A stretch of DNA of 64,000 nt from Ascaphus truei (Eukaryota; Chordata; Amphibia; Anura; Ascaphidae): positions 123,910,945 through 123,974,944 of the forward strand of contig CM071568.1 in the NCBI GenBank assembly GCA_036426205.1. Reading direction: 5' to 3'. The notes under the pieces were generated by a model. That model saw only the letters and a list, made by a program, of their open reading frames with translations. It did no database searches and was not told where the DNA came from. Below are positions 57,648-64,000 of the stretch, one piece after another. Positions within the stretch are counted from its first letter, which is position 1. Each line of letters begins with the position of its first letter. The translations under genes and the position numbers were made by a program.

Positions 57648-60600
57648 TTAAATTGCAGCATATTCTTCTGAATTTTGTTCAAAACTTATGTGACGGGCCT
57701 CCAGAGCATCCCTTTCATCTTCACACCTAGTTCCTTCCAAATCAAGATCCTTTAGTACGTCAAGACTTTCTGGGGCATGTCCAGTCAACCTCTATAAAAA
57801 AAATAAGAAGTTTGGTATTGCACTGTCAAACAAGTAATTACATATAGTCTGCCATGCAGTTTGGATTTCTTCCTTATTTGTCAAGCGTTCTGTAAATCAG
57901 CATATATTTCATTTGCATTGTATAATCTGCTTCCTGCACAGGATTGAAAGTCTTGTTGAGCTCTAATCTTTGAAGTATTACAGTGAAATGCAGTAGAAGT
58001 ACAGAATTTGCAATATACAGGTACACAGAGGCACACCAAATGTCCAAGTCCTAATCAGTTTGATCCTGGTGCAGACTCGCCCATTTTGGACATTATCTGA
58101 GGTAGGAGCTGTGTCCCCAAAATGTAATTATTCTGTATGTTTCAAGCATGTGTTAAAGCTGCAATTATTTTTGCAACTCAAACTGTGTGCCTTCATAGTT
58201 TGCTATAGTACATAATTTGTGTCCCTGTGTAGTGAGCAGCTGTCCAATGATTCTTTGAAAACCAGTAACATTTTGTATGTTTAAGCAAAGCCCTTAGTGA
58301 AATAGATTTTATCATTTTAAAATGTGTAACCACCTATGTTCAGATTAGACAAAGTATGTTTACCTCAATCATATTTGCCATGTACTGCACATGTTCTGCA
58401 AGCTCTTTAAGTTCATCGTTCTCCTGCTTTAGATGTGCAATTTCTCCATCTTTGAGCTCTATTTCTTTGTGCAACTGCAACAGAAAAGTCACTAGCGTTA
58501 ATTACTTAAGTGATCAAATCAAAATGCCTCGTGTGAATAAGTGTAAATCACACCCAACCATTGGGATGGAGGGATACAGGCAAGTTAAGGCCAACACCAA
58601 TCAAACTTTACCTTTTCATTCTCCTGTAAAGCTTCATAAAGTGCCTTCCTTCTTTCCTCTGCCACTTCCTTCCAGTATTGAAAAGACGGATTTTCTGTTC
58701 AAAATAATGCCATAAGGACAATAGTTAAGTAATTTTAAAGTAACACTCCACCCCCCCCCCAATATTTCAAAAGTATATAGGCAACGTAAGTGGTTCCAAA
58801 GAACATACCTGTCACCATAAGGTCAAAGGCTTCACTTGAAATGCTACGATTCTCCCTGTGTTCTGGGTCAACAGCAACTTCCACCTTCGCTTTCTTTGAT
58901 GTGAATTGGTCATTCCACAGTTTTCTCTTGGTAGAAAAGCCTTTTGCAGGCTTAAACAAAAAAAACAAAAAATTAAAAAAAAAGTTTTGCGTTTACCTGA
59001 CTCCAAATGTGGGCACATCAAATTAATGTTAACGGAAGTCTGAATCAAATAGCCCCAATATGGAAATAAGTCTCACGAGCCAGCAACTGGAAGACACCCC
59101 AAAAACATTTAACATTTATTTAAGGCAAATCACACCACTCACCTCTTTCACCCTTCCAACAAGGCAGCCTGCTGCTGACTGTTGAATTACTTTAAGAGTT
59201 CTTCTTGGAGCAGCACAGTCATTAGTTCTGTCCACCAAGCAATTCTGTGGAAGGTGAAAATACAGAGTTCTGTTGTAAATCTCACAAAATCAGGTGGTGC
59301 GAATTGTACAGCACAATATAACTGCACCAAAAAAAAAAAAAAAAAAACCTGTTAAAATGGCTACAGTCAAGGTTCATTGAGCTTTGGGATACAGCCTTTA
59401 TAAAATTAAAATAAAAAAAGCATAATATTAGGACACATCGGTCTCAACTCGACTGGATTGAAATTAAAATGGCTACCATTTTACCCCATGGGATAAACCT
59501 TGAGTGAAATGCTTATTTGATCATTTCTAATGACTAGGTAACAGAATATTTATATGAAAGAAAAATTGACCCATATGAGACCAACAAGGCTAGTAAAGTT
59601 AAGCTTTTGGTGCAGATCTGTAATTTTCCCCATACAAGCAAATTCCCAGACATGCACTCTTCAAGTTTCCTTGCTCAGGGTTTAACCTTAATCCCAGACA
59701 AGTCATTGTTCTGCAATGATATGTCATCAACCCCCTTTTTGCAATGTAAATACAAAATGTATTACAGCCAATAACCCATTTGATTTTTAATTGTTCGCTA
59801 CACTGCCACCATGGGATAGCAAACAAAAGGTAGATAATCAAACAGGGGATTGTTAGAAATGTTTTTTTCAATACAATGCCAGCGTGAGAAAGTTACTGAT
59901 TCACACTGTACTTAACATGACACGAGTTCAACTTTCCCACGGTCAAGTTTTACTGCCGATTATTATCTTTCTGTTCTACTACAGGACAAATGCCAAGAAC
60001 TGTGGGAACCAGCATTACTAAACATTTCAGCCATTATTTCAAGCTCTTCAAAGTTATGGATTAGTTAACATTCCCCACCAAATTGCAACACTTGACACCA
60101 GTGGCTCATATGACAGGTAACAGTGTGTACTGAAAGTCTTTATCTCGTGGGAAAATCTTACTTGTGCAGACTCAAGTTAAGCCTCTTGAAGGCTCCACTT
60201 GACAAGTCTATTTTTTCCCCTTCCCATGGTCAGTTTAACCCCTCAAAAGCAATGGAGATCTGGTCCAATACAGTCATATAAGCCCCAATTAGTAGTGTTG
60301 CTAAATACAACAGGCAGGTATAGTCCTAAAAACTATGTAATAAAGTACACTTCTCTACAAGATTAAGAGTATTTCTGCTACTCAGAAATTAACCCTGTGA
60401 GTAATTTTAGGGCCAATTTAAGAGTTGCTACACCTGTGCTTCATGAATACAAAGTAAAACTGGCTGGAAATTATATAAAAATAATGTATGCTTTCTACAT
60501 CAGTGGCATTTGGAAGCAAACGCAGAATTTTACATTTTATATTATGGCAGATTAAATGGACTAAACGGTCAAATTAATTTGACAGTTACCGAAGACCACC

Positions 60601-61486
60601 GACTGTCAGGCACCAGATTGAGAAACCACAACATGCAGAAAGTAGACATGTGCTTTGTTTCAGGTCAATTCATTTCCAATGCAGTTTCTTGCAAATGTGG
60701 GGTGGAAGGAGAGCAGATATAGTAGGCGCTTCCTTGTGTGGAAGTTTCTTGTACATTGACCTTTGTGGTCAAGAAACTTCCACCCAAGGAGGCTATGACA
60801 TGAACAGTGTTAACGGACAAAAGCCAGAGATGGCAATAAACCTGTTCCATTAAGGAGCAAACAATGCAAGCGCAAAGCTCTAATTATGAAACAAACACAA
60901 GATGCAGGCACACGTACAAAGCAGATGAAGTTAATGGGCTGTGCACTGCATAAAATATCCCATGCTGGACTGCAAGCAGAAGCTACAAAATGTAGCACAT
61001 ACACTAGGGCAAACACTTAATGCGTTTCACACATGATACACCGCCTTCTCAAAGAGTACAGCAGATATCACAATATGAATTAAACTGCATTTAGAAAAGT
61101 GTGTTTCGATAATTAGACAATTTAGAGGGAAGGTTTAAACAGAGCGCACATGACCCAGAGTTAACTCCCATTAACTTAAGTGGCCTTTAATGCAGGACCT
61201 GGGCTCTGGCTTTCTGCCTCAGGGACTTCTACAGGTTGAAACCAGAGACAGAACATGAAACACACAGAGCTCAGTGCACATCCAGTGAAACGCATACACG
61301 GTACAGTGCCTAAATATATATGTATAGATATTTATTAAATAAAATGGTCTTTTAGTTTAACATTTTGGCCAAAGTGTTGCAAGCCCTTGAGCCACTTCTA
61401 CAGGTTAGCCAGGAGACGCAAGATGTTACCTTGATGGACATGGTGGGCTTCTCTGCATCAGCTCTCTGCTTCATGTTAGTATTCAT
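57648..61486 (-). CDS. GMNN: Geminin, six coding exons
   Basis: Coding exons are 61486-61430, 59244-59143, 58950-58809, 58694-58612, 58474-58364 and 57791-57648. All have GT/AG borders and the frame is open across them. The 212-residue product (human about 209) starts [13 protein letters not shown]. The destruction box RRTL is at residues 33-36, so cyclical degradation by the APC is conserved. The Cdt1-binding stretch [20 protein letters not shown] is in exons 3-4. The coiled coil follows ([20 protein letters not shown] and [12 protein letters not shown], exons 4-5). The tail is acidic. Geminin dimers bind Cdt1 in the nucleus and block re-licensing of replication origins; they also bind Six/Hox and chromatin factors. 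The start was chosen by its position and by similarity to the known N-terminus. Confidence 0.96.
59245..61429 (-). other. GMNN intron 2
   Basis: Mostly unique sequence without recognisable transposons. The only structured part is the hairpin at 60732-60789. Confidence 0.6.
60732..60789. repeat. Inverted repeat in GMNN intron 2
   Basis: CCTTGTGTGGAAGTTTCTTG (60732-60751) pairs with 60770-60789 with one mismatch, leaving an 18-nt loop. It may be a MITE remnant or a transcribed hairpin. Confidence 0.6.
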
Positions 61487-61493
61487 ATCTTAT
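61487..61493 (-). other. 5' UTR part of GMNN exon 2
   Basis: CTCTGCAG|ATAAGAT precedes the ATG. The acceptor gives a 7-base UTR within this exon. Confidence 0.65.
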
Positions 61494-62405
61494 CTGCAGA
61501 GAAAAGAGTCACATTTTGATATAAGGAACAAAACCACTGAAAGATATCATTGTAGAGAATCAAGAGCAATTTCACACCAATACTATTTATTGTTTCACTG
61601 GCAAGATGACAGCCTGAAGCCATTTTAAAATGCCAAATCACCAATGACTCGTGATAGGCTATAAAAAAAAAAAACCTCCACTCAAATTGTCAGATTCCTG
61701 AACAGGCAACAAAAACAGCGCTATAGGATGGAAATTTTTGCATTGAGATCTTGGCATTAACAGCCATCATTTCAAGTACAGCATACCCACATTGAGGGCT
61801 CGCAAAAGATTTGTTTTACCTTAGTTTTTAAAGCAAGACATTTTATTTTTGTAAAGTGCTGAATGCCATTAGTAGAACTATTCAGATTAACTTCAAATCG
61901 CTATGCATACCAAACATTAATGTTAGATAAAAACAAAGATGTATTTTCTGGCCCGCATTTGAGCACTTATCGTGCGATTTCCAGTGTAATAGAGCAGCAA
62001 GTTGCCAACTCAACGCACTATTTTGCATGTTACATCTAAAAATAATAACAGTAACAATGCGCAATACAAAGATCTCACCCAATTGGGCCAATTCCCAGGT
62101 TACTGCACAATTAATTGCGCGACAAAAGCCACTGCAGCTGTATGTTATGGGATCAGATGCATTGAAGACGTCTGTATTTTATACAGTTTTCCAATGAGCA
62201 GAACATTACAGGGAACCCTCCTAGGAACCCCGGTTGGAAAGACGCTGCAGTGGATGGTCACATGACTGCGGGGGTAACACGGAGTGCAGAGCTCCCGGGG
62301 AGTGTGCACGCGCCGCACAACCGGGGGCGGGGTCACCCAAAGCGAGGCAGCCAATAGCAGCGCCAGCCCGGACTGACCGCCAAAACCTAAACCCAAGCAG
62401 CGAGC

Positions 62406-62732
62406 CCATGCAAGGACTGGATAATCAGTGACACAGCGACAGACAGGGAGATCACATAGCAAGTTCTCAGCACACACCACCGAGTATAACTATCCCCCGC
62501 AGATAGCACCCCATGCAGAGGCCGGATAATCACAGCAAACAGGGAGATCACATAGCAAGCTTCTCAGCACACTATATACACACACACACACACACACCAC
62601 CGAGTACAACTAGCCTCCGCAACACCCCATGCAGGGGCAGGATAAACTAGTGCAAACAGAGAAATTACATCACATAGCAAGACACACACACACAGTATAA
62701 CTATCCGCCGCAGACAACACCCCATGCAGGAG
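62406..62732. repeat. Three tandem copies of a roughly 110-bp unit in GMNN intron 1
   Basis: Copies start at CCCATGCAAGGACTGGATAA, CCCATGCAGAGGCCGGATAA and CCCATGCAGGGGCAGGATAA. Each has CACATAGCAAG and a varying CA repeat. A fourth partial start lies at 62721. Confidence 0.75.
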
Positions 62733-62860
62733 AAAGGCCAACACAAAATGGCGGTGACCGCGGCTGTTTCTGCGCATTTCTTCGCTTGCCTTTCTGACCG
62801 AAGTAATCCAGATACCACAAGCCATGTGAATGGGAAGGAAAGGCCGCACATAGTGCTTAC

Positions 62861-62893
62861 CCCTGCACGGAGGATCAGTGATGGCGAAGACAT
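62861..62893 (-). other. Upstream ATG in GMNN exon 1
   Basis: ATG at 62893 opens MSSPSLILRAG. After splicing at 62861/61493 it continues IRYEY and stops at a TAA a few bases beyond the GMNN ATG in another frame. The result is a 16-codon overlapping upstream ORF. The start context is weak (T at -3). Confidence 0.45.
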
Positions 62894-63120
62894 GTAGTCA
62901 CCGCAACCCTCTTTATCGTTTATTCACCATACAGATAATTAGACAGCGTCCCAAATAATACATACAAAACGCGGCGTCCTGGAGCTATCCGGCTTCTCCC
63001 GCCAAGTCACACCGCGTCTCGCTAAGCGCGCGGGCAGATATACCACGTGACGCACTCACCTGGTACCCGTGTATCGAATACGTCGCCCCGGCCTCTACAC
63101 AAGCTGTCTGAGTCTCGCGC
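62861..63120 (-). promoter_or_regulatory. GMNN first exon and promoter
   Basis: GCAGGG|GTAAGC on the - strand is a strong donor, so exon 1 ends at 62861. Its start is not defined by a motif. Upstream sequence is CpG-rich without a clear TATA box. CTTGGCGGGAGAA (63006-62994, - strand) matches the E2F consensus, and GCGCGCGGG lies near 63027. GMNN is a known E2F target, so S-phase control is probable. Confidence 0.65.
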
Positions 63121-63299
63121 ACAGACTGTGTGTGTGTATATATAGAGCGCTCGTGCGGTCACGTGACTGCATTCCCTCCCTATCGCACCAATTGCAGCCA
63201 GGGGGCGAAGGCGCGCGGAAAGGGCTCGGTGAGGGGGCGTGGCCTAACACAAGAATGTTGTGACTTCTCTTCACCAGTGCAAGGAGAGTGAAGTAATAA

Positions 63300-64000
63300 G
63301 TGCAGTGTGAGTGTCTGCCAGTTACACAGATAGCATGCCAGCCGTGAGGCAGGGAGAATATATGACGTGTCTGCCAGTGCACCCAGCGCGTTATACAGAT
63401 AGCATGCCAGCCATGAGGCAGGGAGAATATATGGCGTGTCTGCCAGTGCACCCAGCGCGTTACACAGATAGCATGCCAGCCATGAGGCAGGGAGATTGCA
63501 GTAATATATGCAGTGTCTGCCAGTGCACCCAGCGCGTTACACAGATAGCATGCCAGCCATGAGGCAGGGAGATTGCAGTAATATATGCAGTGTCTGCCAG
63601 TGCACATAGCGCGTTACACAGATAGTATGCCAGCCATGAGGCAGGGAGAATATATGACGTGTCTGCCAGTGCACCCAGCGCGTTACACAGATAGCATGCC
63701 AGCTATGAGGCAGGGAGATTGCAGTAATATATGCAGTGTCTGTCAGTGCACACAGCGTGTTACACAAATAGCATGCCAGCCGTGAGGCAGGGAGAATGCA
63801 GTAATATATGCAGTGTCTGTCAGTGCACACAGCGCGTTACACAGATAGCATGCCAGCCATGAGGCAAGGAGAAGATATGACGTGTCTGCCAGTGCACCCA
63901 GCGCGTTACACAGATAGCATGCCAGCCGTGAGGCAGGGAGAAGATATGACTTGTCTGCCAGTGCACACAGCGAGTTACACAGATAGCATGCCAGCCATGA
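63300..64000. repeat. Minisatellite with 69-bp and 77-bp units
   Basis: About ten units share GTGTCTGCCAGTGCACCCAG and ATAGCATGCCAGCCATGAGG. They differ in a spacer, GAATATATGAC (69 bp) or GATTGCAGTAATATATGCA (77 bp). The array reaches the window edge. Frames inside it are repeat translations, not genes. Confidence 0.9.

Noticed and set aside
63095..63830. Long - strand frames rich in HGWHAICVT repeats
   Set aside because: They are translations of the 69/77-bp minisatellite; the unit lengths change frame and no start, domain or splice signal supports a gene.
63300..64000. CRISPR-like array
   Set aside because: Units are contiguous and almost identical throughout, without unique spacers, in a vertebrate genome.

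Overview
The window looks like a piece of a large, transposon-rich vertebrate genome, most likely an amphibian. Two ordinary host genes with spliced exons are present: an ARMH2-like armadillo-helical gene on the + strand (45958-48979) and geminin, GMNN, on the - strand (coding 57648-61486, promoter side near 63 kb). They converge tail to tail; from general knowledge, GMNN and ARMH2 are also neighbours in human 6p22.3. Almost everything else is mobile DNA from many clades (L1, L2 and CR1 LINEs, Tf1/sushi chromovirus, Harbinger, Tigger/pogo MITEs, Penelope-like elements, a CORE-SINE). This mixture, with long introns, points away from birds, mammals and teleosts, but the species cannot be fixed from sequence alone.

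Layout. 0-12 kb: LTR-like pieces, Tigger-type MITEs (1439-1990, 11011-11421), a CR1 tail split by a TTA-flanked Harbinger-type MITE (5014-5843), a solo LTR with a perfect 5-bp target duplication (6226-7041), and Penelope-like inverted repeats. 12-16 kb: a 5'-truncated L2 LINE split by a chromovirus-type solo LTR (14022-14847, duplication CACCT). 16.1-28.4 kb: a nearly complete L1-type LINE on the - strand, flanked by a 16-bp duplication, into which a complete 5.2-kb chromodomain Ty3/gypsy element (17728-22930, duplication TCTTG) has inserted. 29.1-30.9 kb: an antisense L2. 31.2-38.9 kb: a 7.7-kb Harbinger transposon with 20-bp perfect terminal inverted repeats, an intact two-exon transposase and, convergent to it, an intact ORF with a forkhead (winged-helix) domain. 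39.5-44.6 kb: L2 tail, LTR fragment, CR1 LINE, and MITEs hosting a further solo LTR. 44.7-55.9 kb: the ARMH2 gene and three Penelope-like insertions, each flanked by 14-15 bp direct repeats and each holding large inverted repeats around a hammerhead-ribozyme-like motif. 57.2-63.1 kb: GMNN; 63.3-64 kb: a minisatellite that runs off the window.

The most unusual item is the Harbinger element carrying a forkhead-like protein where known relatives carry a Myb/SANT-like partner. Second is the self-priming signature of the chromovirus, where the primer-binding site overlaps the Gag start codon. Third is the repeated association of inverted repeats with hammerhead-like motifs in the Penelope-type insertions.
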